Of a stretch of 64,000 bases of DNA, positions 34,013 through 42,645 are shown one piece after another. Numbering within the stretch: the first letter of the stretch is position 1; every line of letters begins with the position of its first letter. The stretch covers positions 31,383-95,382 of the forward strand of contig JAUNGM010000017.1 in assembly GCA_030524545.1 (NCBI GenBank), given 5' to 3'. This stretch comes from Eubacteriales bacterium (lineage in GTDB: Bacteria; Bacillota; Clostridia; Lachnospirales; Lachnospiraceae). Under the pieces are notes generated by a model. It ran no database searches, was not told the DNA's origin, and saw only the letters and a list, made by a program, of their open reading frames with translations. The translations under genes and the position numbers were made by a program.

Positions 34013-35215
34013 ATGAGTTTGGCAGTGGTAACGCTGAAAAAAGGAGAAGGCAGGATCCTGAAATCCGGCGGAATGTGGATTTTTGACAACGAGATCGCCA
34101 GTATTATGGGAAGCTTCGTAAACGGGGATGTTGTTCTTGTAAAAGATTTTGACGGATATCCTCTTGGGCGGGGCTTTATCAATACAAACTCTAAAATTAC
34201 TGTGCGGCTTCTGACCAGGGAGGAACACCAGGAGATTGACCGTGAGTTTCTTGAACGGCGTGTCCGTGATGCGTGGGAATACAGAAAGAAGGTTGTGGAT
34301 ATCAGCAGCTGCAGGCTGATCTTCGGAGAGGCTGATTTTCTTCCCGGGCTTGTGGTAGATAAGTTTTCAGATGTTCTGGTGGTTCAGTCTCTTGCCATGG
34401 GAATTGATCGCTGGAAGGAAGAGATTGTAGATTTGCTGAAAAAGGTTCTGGCAGAAGACGGAATTTCCATTCGCGGAGTTTATGAGCGGAGTGATGTGAA
34501 GGTACGCCGCCAGGAGGGAATGGAGCTGTACAAAGGCTTTATGGGACAGGAGTTTCCGACCCTTGTGGAGATTGAGGAGAATGGCGTTAAATATCAGGTA
34601 GATGTGAAGGATGGACAGAAGACCGGATTTTTCCTGGATCAGAAATATAACCGTCTGGCGATTCAGAAGCTCTGCAAAAATGCAAAAGTGCTGGACTGCT
34701 TTACCCATACAGGCTCTTTTGCGCTGAATGCCGGAATTGCCGGGGCAGCAGAGGTTCTGGGAGTAGATGCCTCCCAGCTTGCGGTGGATCAGGCAGCAGC
34801 TAATGCGAAGCTCAACGGTCTGGACGGCAGAGTGAAATTTCTCTGTGAAGATGTTTTCGAACTTCTTCCGGAGCTGGAAGAAAAAGGAGAGAAGTTTGAC
34901 GTGGTAATCCTGGATCCGCCTGCTTTTACCAAGTCCAGAAGTTCTGTAAAGAATGCGGTGAAGGGCTACCGGGAGATTAACCTCCGTGCAATGAAGCTTG
35001 TAAAGGACGGAGGATTTTTGGCTACCTGTTCCTGCTCCCATTTCATGACCTATGAACTGTTTACACAGACGATCGGCCAGGCTGCAAGGAATGTTCATAA
35101 ACGGCTCCGGCAGGTGGAATACAGAACCCAGGCACCGGATCATCCGATTTTGTGGGCAAATGATGAATCCTACTATCTGAAATTTTATATTTTCCAGGTA
35201 TGCAGTGATAAATAG
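34013..35215 (+). CDS. RlmI-like class I rRNA (cytosine-C5) methyltransferase
   Basis: The 400-residue protein has an N-terminal PUA domain (about 1-80), a central EEHD-like domain and a C-terminal Rossmann methyltransferase domain. Motifs include VLDCFTHTGSFALNAG (SAM site, near residue 225), VVILDPPAF near 300 and the CSCSHFM segment near 343, with the cysteine expected for RNA m5C enzymes of the RlmI family. In E. coli RlmI methylates C1962 of 23S rRNA; the exact target here is inferred. GGGAGGA precedes the ATG. The gene stands alone in a mixed housekeeping stretch. The protein is cytoplasmic and of normal length. Confidence 0.88.
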   Translation: MSLAVVTLKKGEGRILKSGGMWIFDNEIASIMGSFVNGDVVLVKDFDGYPLGRGFINTNSKITVRLLTREEHQEIDREFLERRVRDAWEYRKKVVDISSCRLIFGEADFLPGLVVDKFSDVLVVQSLAMGIDRWKEEIVDLLKKVLAEDGISIRGVYERSDVKVRRQEGMELYKGFMGQEFPTLVEIEENGVKYQVDVKDGQKTGFFLDQKYNRLAIQKLCKNAKVLDCFTHTGSFALNAGIAGAAEVLGVDASQLAVDQAAANAKLNGLDGRVKFLCEDVFELLPELEEKGEKFDVVILDPPAFTKSRSSVKNAVKGYREINLRAMKLVKDGGFLATCSCSHFMTYELFTQTIGQAARNVHKRLRQVEYRTQAPDHPILWANDESYYLKFYIFQVCSDK

Positions 35216-35291
35216 AAAAGGATTGCTGCTGTCTGCTGCTATCGGACTGCGGAAGACAGCGGCTGCCTGAACGAGAAAGTGAGGAAGAAGC

Positions 35292-35798
35292 ATGAGTTTT
35301 CGAGAAGTAAAAGCAGAAGAACTGAATATGAATCCTTTTACCAAAATCGGTAAGGAGTGGCTGTTGATTACAGCAGGAACAGATGAGAAATGTAATACAA
35401 TGACCGCAAGCTGGGGTGCAATGGGTGTTATGTGGGGCAAAAACGCCGTAACCGTATACATCCGTCCGCAGAGATACACGAAGGAATTTGTTGACAGCGA
35501 GGAGACTTTTACAATTTCCGTTCTTGGCGCTGATTACAGAAAGGCTCTGAATTACTGCGGAACCGTGACTGGACGGGGCATTGATAAGATCAAAGAAGCC
35601 GGACTGACTCCCTATGCGGTAGACGGTACCGAAGGAATTGCCGAAGCGGATATGATCATGGTCTGTAAAAAAATGTATCATGATACCATTAAGCCGGAGT
35701 GCTTTCTTGCAAAAGAACATGATACGAAGTGGTATCCGGACAAGGACTATCACACCATGTACATTGCAGAAGTGACAAAAGTCCTGGTAAAAGAATAG
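35292..35798 (+). CDS. Flavin reductase-like FMN-binding protein
   Basis: The 168-residue protein fits the flavin reductase-like split-barrel family, with TMTASWGAMGVMWGK near residue 37, YIRPQRYT near 57, and the following FTISVL strand that binds FMN in the family. Members use NAD(P)H to reduce flavin or act as small FMN proteins of unknown partner. GTGAGGAAGAAG lies before the ATG. No partner oxidoreductase is adjacent. The protein is cytoplasmic and full length. Confidence 0.8.
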   Translation: MSFREVKAEELNMNPFTKIGKEWLLITAGTDEKCNTMTASWGAMGVMWGKNAVTVYIRPQRYTKEFVDSEETFTISVLGADYRKALNYCGTVTGRGIDKIKEAGLTPYAVDGTEGIAEADMIMVCKKMYHDTIKPECFLAKEHDTKWYPDKDYHTMYIAEVTKVLVKE

Positions 35799-35882
35799 GC
35801 ACATGTACGAGAATTCATGTAGGAAAATGGCCGGGAATCAATACGATAAGGATTTACAGGCAATACAGAAAGAAGGTATTTC

Positions 35883-36293
35883 ATGAGAGAAAAGTTTATC
35901 AAATTCATGCAGGGACGTAACGGAGTGGATGATTTTTCCAGATTTACGATGGGAGTGGCGATTGTTTCCATTATTCTGGCTATTTTTACGAGAAATGGAA
36001 GCTTTATCGGCGCACTGCTGGATACGATAGGACTTTTGGCAATTGTTTACACATATTACCGGATTTTATCAAAAGATATCCCAAGACGTTATCAGGAGAA
36101 TCAGAAATATTTAGAGAAGACAAGTAAAATCCGCATGCGTTTCCGCAAAGAGAAGAATCTGATGGAACAGCGGAAAACTCATCATATTTATACATGTCCC
36201 GGCTGCGGTCAGAAGATTCGGATTCCAAGAGGCAAGGGAAAGATTGAAATCGATTGTCCGAAATGTCATACGAAATTTGTTAAGAAGAGCTGA
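35883..36293 (+). CDS. Small membrane protein with C-terminal zinc ribbon
   Basis: This 136-residue protein has two hydrophobic helices (about 22-36 and 42-60), a basic cytoplasmic stretch and a C-terminal zinc ribbon formed by Cys105, Cys108, Cys125 and Cys128 (YTCPGCGQ and IDCPKCHTKF). The ribbon should face the cytoplasm. Such proteins occur in Clostridia without an assigned role. It precedes the DUF5685-DnaJ pair in the same direction, with 76 bp and two small hairpins between. The ribosome site is weak (GAAGG). Confidence 0.7.
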   Translation: MREKFIKFMQGRNGVDDFSRFTMGVAIVSIILAIFTRNGSFIGALLDTIGLLAIVYTYYRILSKDIPRRYQENQKYLEKTSKIRMRFRKEKNLMEQRKTHHIYTCPGCGQKIRIPRGKGKIEIDCPKCHTKFVKKS

Positions 36294-36369
36294 CGGCGGT
36301 ACGGAAGGAATACTTTCCGGCATGGAGAATGCCGGATGAACCGCTGCGAGTGATATGCATGGAGGAAAT

Positions 36370-37224
36370 ATGTTCGGTTATATAGTAATGAATAAGCCGG
36401 AGATGAAGTTTAAGGATTTTGATGTCTATCGTTCCTTTTACTGCGGACTCTGCAGGGAACTTCGGGAGAAGTATGGAATTGCAGGGCAGATGAGCCTGAA
36501 TTATGATATGACTTTTGTGATCCTGCTGTTGAGCGGGTTGTATGAGCCGCCTGTCCGTAAGGGAACGACCCGCTGCATCATTCATCCGGTGATAAAGCAG
36601 CCGGTAAGGAAAAACGAAATTACGGAATATGCGGCTGATATGAATCTGCTCCTTACCTATTATAAATGCATTGATGACTGGAAAGATGAGAAGAAGCATC
36701 TCCGTCTGGCCTATGCCAAACTTTTGGAGGGCAGCAATAAAAAGACAGAAGCCGCCTATAAGGAAAAAACGAAGAAGATCGTTTTTTATTTAGATCAGCT
36801 TTCCGAATGGGAAAAAGCCGGAGAAAAGGATATTGATAAAATGGCCGGCTGCTTTGGCAGGATTATGGAAGAAATTTTTGCATTCAGGCAGGATAACTGG
36901 GAGCCGACTCTTCGGAGGATGGGATTTTATCTGGGGAAGTTTATTTATCTTCTGGATGCGTATGATGATGTGGAAAAAGATGCAGAAAACGGAAATTACA
37001 ATCCATTTGCAGAGGATTATATAATGGAAGGGTTTGAAGAGCAGGTGCGGCAGATTCTGATGATGATGCTTGCCGAAGCCTGCAGGGAATTTGAAAAACT
37101 TCCTATTATAAAATATGCGGATATTCTGCGGAATATTTTGTATTCCGGCGTGTGGTGCCGTTTTCAGGCGGTGTCTGCAAAGCGCAGGGAAGAACAGGAG
37201 AAGAATCATGTTAGATCCATATAG
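36370..37224 (+). CDS. DUF5685 family protein
   Basis: The 284-residue protein matches DUF5685, a family of unknown function. It has an N-terminal [13 protein letters not shown] motif (residues 24-36) and is mostly helical. Two aspartate-rich segments stand out: IDDWKDE at 101-107 and [14 protein letters not shown] at 195-208. Their spacing and form recall the DDxxD-type metal sites of class I isoprenoid synthases, though no homology is shown here. GGAGG (36361-36365) sets the start at 36370. The last 17 bp overlap the DnaJ-domain gene, so the two are translationally coupled and probably work together. Confidence 0.8.
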   Translation: MFGYIVMNKPEMKFKDFDVYRSFYCGLCRELREKYGIAGQMSLNYDMTFVILLLSGLYEPPVRKGTTRCIIHPVIKQPVRKNEITEYAADMNLLLTYYKCIDDWKDEKKHLRLAYAKLLEGSNKKTEAAYKEKTKKIVFYLDQLSEWEKAGEKDIDKMAGCFGRIMEEIFAFRQDNWEPTLRRMGFYLGKFIYLLDAYDDVEKDAENGNYNPFAEDYIMEGFEEQVRQILMMMLAEACREFEKLPIIKYADILRNILYSGVWCRFQAVSAKRREEQEKNHVRSI

Positions 37225-37840
37225 CGTACTTGGCGTGTCCAGGAACGCCTCTGATGAAGAGGTCAAAAAAGCATACAGGCGTTTGAGCAGGAAGTATCAT
37301 CCGGATGCCAATATTAATAATCCCAATAAAGATCAGGCAGAAGAGAAGTTTAAGGAAATCCAGCAGGCATATGACCAGATCATGAAAGAGAGGGAGTATG
37401 GCGGCGGAGATACGGGAAGTTTCAGCGGCTTTGGCGGTTATGGCAGCTACAGGGGAAATACGTACCAGGATGAGGAAGCCATACGCAGGCAGGCGGCTGC
37501 CAATTATGTACAGAATGGCCATTATCAGGAAGCACTGAATGTTCTTTCTTCCCTCAGACAGCGAAACGGGCAGTGGTATTATCTGTCCGCAATGGCGAAC
37601 ATGGGCATGGGAAATAATGTGAAGGCCATGAGCGATATCAGGGAGGCAGTGCGCCTGGAACCGGATAATGTCCAGTATCAAATGCTTCTTCAGAGAATGG
37701 AAGGAGGAGGTACCTGGTATCAGGAGATGCAGAATCCTTTCGGCGGAATGCCTGCGGAAGGCGGCGATCTGTGTATGAAGCTCTGCCTGGCAAATGTGGC
37801 ATGCAATCTGTGCTGCCCGGGAAGATTTTTCTGTATATGA
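37208..37840 (+). CDS. DnaJ-domain protein with Cys-rich C-terminus
   Basis: The 210-residue protein begins with a J domain (about 1-65) containing the HPD tripeptide in KYHPDAN, which stimulates DnaK ATPase activity. A Gly-rich stretch follows (GGYGSYRGN), then a TPR-like helical region (about 95-165). The C-terminus is short and cysteine-rich ([13 protein letters not shown]), unlike the zinc domain of true DnaJ. It is therefore a specialised co-chaperone, not the housekeeping DnaJ. ACAGGAG (37194-37200) sets the start, and the gene overlaps the DUF5685 gene by 17 bp, which suggests DUF5685 as its client or partner. Confidence 0.85.
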   Translation: MLDPYSVLGVSRNASDEEVKKAYRRLSRKYHPDANINNPNKDQAEEKFKEIQQAYDQIMKEREYGGGDTGSFSGFGGYGSYRGNTYQDEEAIRRQAAANYVQNGHYQEALNVLSSLRQRNGQWYYLSAMANMGMGNNVKAMSDIREAVRLEPDNVQYQMLLQRMEGGGTWYQEMQNPFGGMPAEGGDLCMKLCLANVACNLCCPGRFFCI

Positions 37841-37880
37841 TATTACACCCAGCCATGCGGCAGATGTCTGCGCTATTACA

Positions 37881-37928
37881 GTAATTACGCTTTTTCGCGG
37901 TGAAGTAATTACGCTTTTTTGCGGTGAA
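37881..37928 (+). repeat. Two tandem 24-bp repeats upstream of the ddh promoter
   Basis: The 24-bp unit starting GTAATTACGC occurs at 37881-37904 and 37905-37928 with one mismatch. It lies just 3 bp upstream of the -35 box, a position suited to activator or repressor binding. Confidence 0.75.
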
Positions 37929-37931
37929 GAA

Positions 37932-37960
37932 TTGACAATTTGTTTTGAAAATAATAAGAT
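37932..37960 (+). promoter_or_regulatory. Promoter of ddh
   Basis: TTGACA (37932-37937) and TAAGAT (37955-37960) are separated by 17 bp. Confidence 0.65.
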
Positions 37961-38004
37961 AATAAATGGTGTATATGACAAAGAAACATGAGGAGGAAAT
38001 GACA

Positions 38005-38991
38005 ATGAGTATTCGTATTGGTATTGTAGGATACGGCAATCTTGGACGGGGGATTGAGTGTGCCATTAAGCACAATCCGGATCTGGAACTGGTTGCTGTT
38101 TTTACCCGCCGTGCTCCGGAAACCGTTCAGATTCTGACTGAAACAGCAAAAGTTTGCCGTGTAGAAGATGCGGAAAGTATGAAAGACCAGATTGATGTAA
38201 TGATCATGTGCGGAGGAAGTGCAACAGACCTTCCTGTACAGACACCGAAATTTGTTCAGTGGTTTAATGTAGTTGACAGCTTTGATACACATGCCAAGAT
38301 TCCGCAGCATTTTGAGAATGTGGACAAGGCGGCTTGTGAGAATGGTCATGTGGGAATTATTTCTGTTGGCTGGGATCCGGGAATGTTCTCCCTGAACCGT
38401 ATGTATGCAAATGCAATTCTTACCAATGGCAAGGATTATACATTCTGGGGCAAGGGCGTAAGCCAGGGTCACTCCGATGCGATCCGCCGCATTGACGGGG
38501 TGAAGGATGGCAAGCAGTATACCATTCCTGTAGCATCTGCTCTTGAGTCTGTACGTAATGGAGAGAATCCGGAACTGACGACCCGCGAGAAGCATACAAG
38601 AGAGTGCTTCGTAGTTGCGGAGGAAGGCGCAGATCTGGCCCGCATTGAGCAGGAAATCAAGACTATGCCGAATTATTTTGATGAATATGACACAACAGTA
38701 CATTTCATTTCAGAGGAAGAGCTGAAGCGTGACCACAGCGGAATCCCTCACGGCGGATTTGTGATCAGAAGCGGCAAGACCGGCTGGAATGATGAAAACA
38801 GCCATGTGATCGAGTACAGCCTGAAGCTGGACTCCAATCCGGAGTTTACTTCTTCCGTGATCGTTGCTTATGCAAGAGCTGCATACCGTATGAGCCAGGA
38901 AGGACAGAAGGGCTGTAAGACAGTCTTTGATGTACCGCCTGCATATTTAAGCGCACTGGATGGAGCTGAGCTGAGAAAGCACTTACTGTAA
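38005..38991 (+). CDS. ddh: meso-Diaminopimelate D-dehydrogenase
   Basis: The 328-residue protein has an N-terminal NADP-binding Rossmann motif GIVGYGNLGRG and the family segments WFNVVDSFDTH near residue 95, SVGWDPGMFSLNR near 125 and GKGVSQGHSDA near 155. The enzyme converts tetrahydrodipicolinate directly to meso-diaminopimelate with ammonia and NADPH, the one-step branch of lysine and peptidoglycan precursor synthesis. AGGAGG (37991-37996) best fits the ATG at 38005; the ATG at 37999 is too close to it. The gene stands alone with its own promoter and terminator, and a pair of 24-bp repeats sits upstream. Confidence 0.93.
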   Translation: MSIRIGIVGYGNLGRGIECAIKHNPDLELVAVFTRRAPETVQILTETAKVCRVEDAESMKDQIDVMIMCGGSATDLPVQTPKFVQWFNVVDSFDTHAKIPQHFENVDKAACENGHVGIISVGWDPGMFSLNRMYANAILTNGKDYTFWGKGVSQGHSDAIRRIDGVKDGKQYTIPVASALESVRNGENPELTTREKHTRECFVVAEEGADLARIEQEIKTMPNYFDEYDTTVHFISEEELKRDHSGIPHGGFVIRSGKTGWNDENSHVIEYSLKLDSNPEFTSSVIVAYARAAYRMSQEGQKGCKTVFDVPPAYLSALDGAELRKHLL

Positions 38992-39051
38992 GCTGCTGTA
39001 TTGAACGCAGAAGTTTGTTGAAATGTTACAAAAATATGAATGATTTTTCGG

Positions 39052-39088
39052 AAGGATGAAACTGCTTTTGCAGGATCATCCTTTTTTT
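39052..39088 (+). terminator. Intrinsic terminator after ddh
   Basis: AAGGATGA (39052-39059) pairs with TCATCCTT, with an inner CTGC-TTTT-GCAG hairpin, followed by a run of T. Confidence 0.9.
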
Positions 39089-39144
39089 TTATCGGCTGAA
39101 TGGAAGAAGTCTAACAATTTTATTGCAGAAATGAGACTTTGCTG

Positions 39145-39203
39145 TTGACGGGGGTTTTTGATTGGTATATAATGGGGTCATAAACTTGTAATAAGATTGT
39201 AAA
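39145..39203 (+). promoter_or_regulatory. Promoter and WalR-like box of the cell-wall hydrolase gene
   Basis: TTGACG (39145-39150) and TATAAT (39168-39173) are 17 bp apart. TGTAAT-N5-TGTAAA at 39187-39203 is a perfect match to the WalR (YycF) consensus TGTWAH-N5-TGTWAH. It lies just after the expected transcription start, a position associated with repression in Bacillus. Confidence 0.6.
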
Positions 39204-39271
39204 GATTTTGCGGGGCAAGTTACAGAAACATGGAAGCATGACAATGTAAAAAATGAAAAAGGAAGGTAAGT

Positions 39272-40765
39272 ATGCAGAACGTATGTAAAAAGTTCAGAAT
39301 CTGTGGTGTGCTGCTGTTGATGATTCTTTTTGTGGCAGGTGCAGCAACGTTTGCTACATCAAAAGAGGTACAGGCGGCAACAAAGAAAACTGGCTTTCAG
39401 ACCATTGGCGGAAAAACATACTACATAAAGAAAGACGGAACAAAACAAAAGGGATGGCTTACCCTGAATGGGAAGAAATATTATTTTGATACAAAGACAG
39501 GTGTACAGCAGAAGGGCTGGATGACAGACAGCAAGGGACGCAAGCGCTATTTTACCAGTAAGGCAGGTGCTATGGTCACAGGCTGGCTGTCCAACAGCAA
39601 GGGGCAGAGACGCTATTTTGACAAATCTACCGGTATCATGAAGACCGGATGGATGACTTTAAGCGGAAAGAAATACTATTTTTACAGCAAATCTGGTATT
39701 GCAGCCACAGGTTGGCTGACAGACTCCAAAGGAGTGAAGCGCTACTTTACCAGCAAGTCCGGAGTAATGGCTACGAGCTGGCTGACGGACAGCAAAGGTA
39801 ATAAGAGATATTTCAGTATCGTCACAGGCGGTATGCTTACAGGCCTTAAGAAAATCGGCAATGCGAAATATTATTTCTATGCCAATAGCGGAGTCATGGC
39901 CACAGGCTGGCTGACAAGCAGCAACGGAAATAAACGGTACTTCAGTACGGTCAACGGCAAGATGCTCACAGGTACGAAGACGATTGGCGGTAAGAAGTAT
40001 ACATTTGGAAGCGATGGAATTCTGATTGAGGATTCCGGTGTGAATATCGGCAAACCAACGACCTCTAAGACGATCAAGAATTATCTCCTGGGTGCGATTC
40101 AGCCGGTAGGACAGGCTCTCTATGTATGGGGAGGCGGCTGGAACGATTCCACCCGCAAGGGTGTCAGCCCCACATGGAAGTCGTGGTATAATAAGCAGAC
40201 CAGCAGTTATGATTATAATGACTATCGTGACCTGAGTACGACAAACAGGGCGAAAGGCCTTGACTGCTCCGGTTTCGTAGGCTGGGCGGCATATCAGGTA
40301 ATGCAGACCAAATCCGGCGTAGGCAGCGGTTATACGGTTGTTTCCGGAGAGGTTGGTTCTTCTTATAAATCCAGAGGATGGGGAAGTATCATTACCCAGT
40401 CCCAACTGTCCGCTACCAACTGGAAACTCCAGCCGGGCGATGTGGGATATAATTCCGGACATACCTGGATTGTGATCGGTCAGTGTAAAGATAAGAGCGT
40501 TGTGATTGTTCATTCCACTCCGAATGCAGGGTGTCAGATTTCCGGTACTCCGACACCAAGCGGGAATTATTCCAGTCAGGCAATTGCTCTGGCAAAGCAG
40601 TATATGTCCAAGTTTACCGGCTACAATAAGTATGATTACCATACTTCCAGCGGTAACTATATCCGGAATGGTAACTATCTGCGCTGGAACAGAAGCACTC
40701 TGGCAGACCCGGACGGCTATCTGAACAAGACAGCGGATCAGATTCTGAAGGATCTTTTTAAGTAA
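39272..40765 (+). CDS. Secreted NlpC/P60-like hydrolase with cell-wall-binding repeats
   Basis: This 497-residue protein has a signal peptide (about 1-36). Residues 40-245 form a row of choline-binding-like repeats of about 20 residues (patterns such as GWLTDSKGVKRYF and GWMTLSGKKYYF) that bind wall polymers. The C-terminal half is an NlpC/P60-type cysteine peptidase domain: GLDCSGFVGW with catalytic Cys332, then SGHTWIVIG with the His, and a polar residue soon after. It should cleave peptidoglycan stem peptides outside the cell. A strong promoter with a WalR-like box precedes it. The following gene is a second NlpC/P60 protein with another WalR-like box, so both may belong to a wall-homeostasis regulon. 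Confidence 0.88.
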   Translation: MQNVCKKFRICGVLLLMILFVAGAATFATSKEVQAATKKTGFQTIGGKTYYIKKDGTKQKGWLTLNGKKYYFDTKTGVQQKGWMTDSKGRKRYFTSKAGAMVTGWLSNSKGQRRYFDKSTGIMKTGWMTLSGKKYYFYSKSGIAATGWLTDSKGVKRYFTSKSGVMATSWLTDSKGNKRYFSIVTGGMLTGLKKIGNAKYYFYANSGVMATGWLTSSNGNKRYFSTVNGKMLTGTKTIGGKKYTFGSDGILIEDSGVNIGKPTTSKTIKNYLLGAIQPVGQALYVWGGGWNDSTRKGVSPTWKSWYNKQTSSYDYNDYRDLSTTNRAKGLDCSGFVGWAAYQVMQTKSGVGSGYTVVSGEVGSSYKSRGWGSIITQSQLSATNWKLQPGDVGYNSGHTWIVIGQCKDKSVVIVHSTPNAGCQISGTPTPSGNYSSQAIALAKQYMSKFTGYNKYDYHTSSGNYIRNGNYLRWNRSTLADPDGYLNKTADQILKDLFK

Positions 40766-40805
40766 GAATTGTAATAAATGAGATTGTAACTATTTAAGAA
40801 CAAAT

Positions 40806-40845
40806 AAAAAGAGGATTACCGAAGAAGCCGGCAGTCCTCTTTTTA
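40806..40845 (+). terminator. Intrinsic terminator after the first wall hydrolase
   Basis: AAAAAGAGGA (40806-40815) pairs with TCCTCTTTTT (40835-40844), and the loop carries further partial pairing. Confidence 0.85.
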
Positions 40846-40902
40846 TTGTTGCGTTAGCGTTAATAAATGTTACAAAATATTAAACTTTTTGTTCGTTTAT
40901 GC

Positions 40903-40969
40903 TTGCATTCTTTGTAATCATGTGTTAATATGTAAAAGAAGTTAAGAAAGATATTACAAAAATATTACA
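40903..40969 (+). promoter_or_regulatory. Promoter and WalR-like box of the PcsB-like gene
   Basis: TTGCAT (40903-40908) and TAATAT (40926-40931) are 17 bp apart. ATTACA-N5-ATTACA at 40953-40969 is, on the minus strand, TGTAAT-N5-TGTAAT, a perfect match to the WalR consensus. Confidence 0.55.
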
Positions 40970-41000
40970 TAGTAAACACAAAGTTATGAGGGTGATAGAC

Positions 41001-42428
41001 ATGAAAAAAAGAGTTGTATGTTTGACATTAGCACTTATTATGAGCGCAGCACAGGTTGTAAGTGTCAGCGCATCCAGAGAAGAGGAACTGAGAGAGGAAC
41101 AGGCATGGACTTATTCTCAGCTTGATGCTACCTATGCACAGCTTGATAATCTGTACTACGCCAAAGAACAGCTTCAGAATGAAATCGCTTCCCTTGATGC
41201 TAACCTTGTAAACGTTATGGTTTCCATCAATGTATTGGAAGGGGATATTTCTAATAAAGAATCAGATATCGCACAGACGCAGGAAGATCTGGGAAGAGCA
41301 CAGAAGGCTCGCGACAAGCAGTACGAGGCAATGAAGCAGCGTATCCAGTACCTTTACGAAAAAGGCGGAAATGACGCATGGTTCCAGATGATGATGAATG
41401 CGGACAACCTGTCAGACCTTTTGACAAAAGCCGAATATACTCAGAAGATGTATGATTATGACAGAGAGAGTCTTGAGAAATATGTAAATACCATTGAACA
41501 GGTAAAGCAGCTTGGTGAGAAATATGCACAGGAAAAAGCTGAACTGGAGGGAATGAAACAGGAATACGAAGCAGAGTCCGTAAACCTTCAGAATGCACTG
41601 GATGAGAAACGTGCCCAGTCTGCAAACTGCGATGATGAAATTGCTTATGCACAGTATATGGCAACGGAATATTCCAATCTGATCAATGAACAGCAGGCCG
41701 AGATTGAGCGTCTGGAAGCGGAAAGAATCGCAGCAGAGGAAGAAGCAAGACGCCAGGCCGAGGCGGAAGCCGCAGCAGCTGCTGCAGCAGCGGAGGCAGA
41801 AGCAGCAGCCGCACAGGAAGCAGAAGTGGAATATACGGAGCCGGAAGCTGTTTATGATGAAGAAGGCAATGAAGTAGATGTTGAGGAAGCAGCAGAGAAT
41901 GGTGATGTTGTTTATGATGAAGAAGGCAACGAGGTAGATGCTGCGGAAGTTCTGACTGCAGCCGAAAGTTCATCAGAATCTTCCTCCTCAAATGATTATG
42001 ATTATGAATATGATGAGTACGGCAACGTAATTGATACTGCAAATACAGTAACCGATACATCTGAGTACACAAGCAGCGGCTCAGGAGAAGGTTCTTCTGT
42101 TGTAGATTATGCAACACAGTTTGTTGGCAACCCATATGTCTGGGGCGGAACAAGTCTTACCAATGGTGCTGACTGCTCCGGTTTTGTCCAGAGTGTTTAC
42201 TCCAACTTTGGTGTTGATCTGCCAAGAACTTCTTATGAGCAGCAGAATGCAGGTACGGAAGTATCTTATGCAGATGCACAGCCGGGAGATTTGATCTGCT
42301 ACGGCGGTCATGTGGCAATTTATATGGGTGATGGCAAGATCGTTCATGCATCCAACTCCACAGATGGTATTAAGGTCAGTGATAATGCAGCATACAGAAC
42401 CATTCTTTCTGTAAGACGTCTGGTTTAA
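41001..42428 (+). CDS. PcsB/CwlO-like secreted NlpC/P60 peptidoglycan hydrolase
   Basis: The 475-residue protein has a signal peptide (about 1-28), a long coiled coil (about 30-260) and an Ala/Glu-rich stretch. A low-complexity acidic linker follows with a 20-residue repeat (VYDEEGNEVD twice), then a C-terminal NlpC/P60 domain (about 365-475). The domain holds GADCSGFVQS with Cys392, GGHVAIYMG with the His, and IVHASN with the third polar residue. This layout matches PcsB/CwlO endopeptidases, whose coiled coil is held by FtsEX and which open peptide crosslinks during growth. GAGGGTGA precedes the ATG at 41001. The upstream WalR-like box fits, since pcsB and cwlO are classic WalR targets. Confidence 0.9.
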   Translation: MKKRVVCLTLALIMSAAQVVSVSASREEELREEQAWTYSQLDATYAQLDNLYYAKEQLQNEIASLDANLVNVMVSINVLEGDISNKESDIAQTQEDLGRAQKARDKQYEAMKQRIQYLYEKGGNDAWFQMMMNADNLSDLLTKAEYTQKMYDYDRESLEKYVNTIEQVKQLGEKYAQEKAELEGMKQEYEAESVNLQNALDEKRAQSANCDDEIAYAQYMATEYSNLINEQQAEIERLEAERIAAEEEARRQAEAEAAAAAAAAEAEAAAAQEAEVEYTEPEAVYDEEGNEVDVEEAAENGDVVYDEEGNEVDAAEVLTAAESSSESSSSNDYDYEYDEYGNVIDTANTVTDTSEYTSSGSGEGSSVVDYATQFVGNPYVWGGTSLTNGADCSGFVQSVYSNFGVDLPRTSYEQQNAGTEVSYADAQPGDLICYGGHVAIYMGDGKIVHASNSTDGIKVSDNAAYRTILSVRRLV

Positions 42429-42451
42429 TAGAAATTACATAGGCAAGTGAC

Positions 42452-42481
42452 AAGGGCTGTCCGAGTGGACAGTCCTTTTTT
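42452..42481 (+). terminator. Intrinsic terminator after the PcsB-like gene
   Basis: AAGGGCTGTCC pairs with GGACAGTCCTT (one G-T wobble), loop GAGT, and T residues continue after the stem. Confidence 0.85.
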
Positions 42482-42566
42482 GGCGGACAAACATACGATA
42501 AAAAAACGTCTGGCGGATGTTTCGGGAGTTTTGACAGGCATCCGGCAGGGAAGATCAGACGGAAAA

Positions 42567-42611
42567 TATCCCCCTGGGGGGCTTGCCGGGAAAAAGGGAC
42601 TTTTTTATAAT
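42567..42611 (+). promoter_or_regulatory. Promoter of the methyltransferase genes with C-run/G-run element
   Basis: TTGCCG (42583-42588) and TATAAT (42606-42611) are 17 bp apart. TATCCCCCTGGGGGGCTTG (42567-42585) runs straight into the -35 box and matches 45352-45370, before the importer, at 17 of 19 positions. Confidence 0.55.
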
Positions 42612-42645
42612 AAACAGGTATTTATGAAAAAACGAGGTTAAACCG

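Noticed and set aside
42447-42641. 64-codon ORF between the PcsB-like gene and the methyltransferase
   Set aside because: It covers a terminator and the promoter of the methyltransferase gene and lacks a ribosome site.
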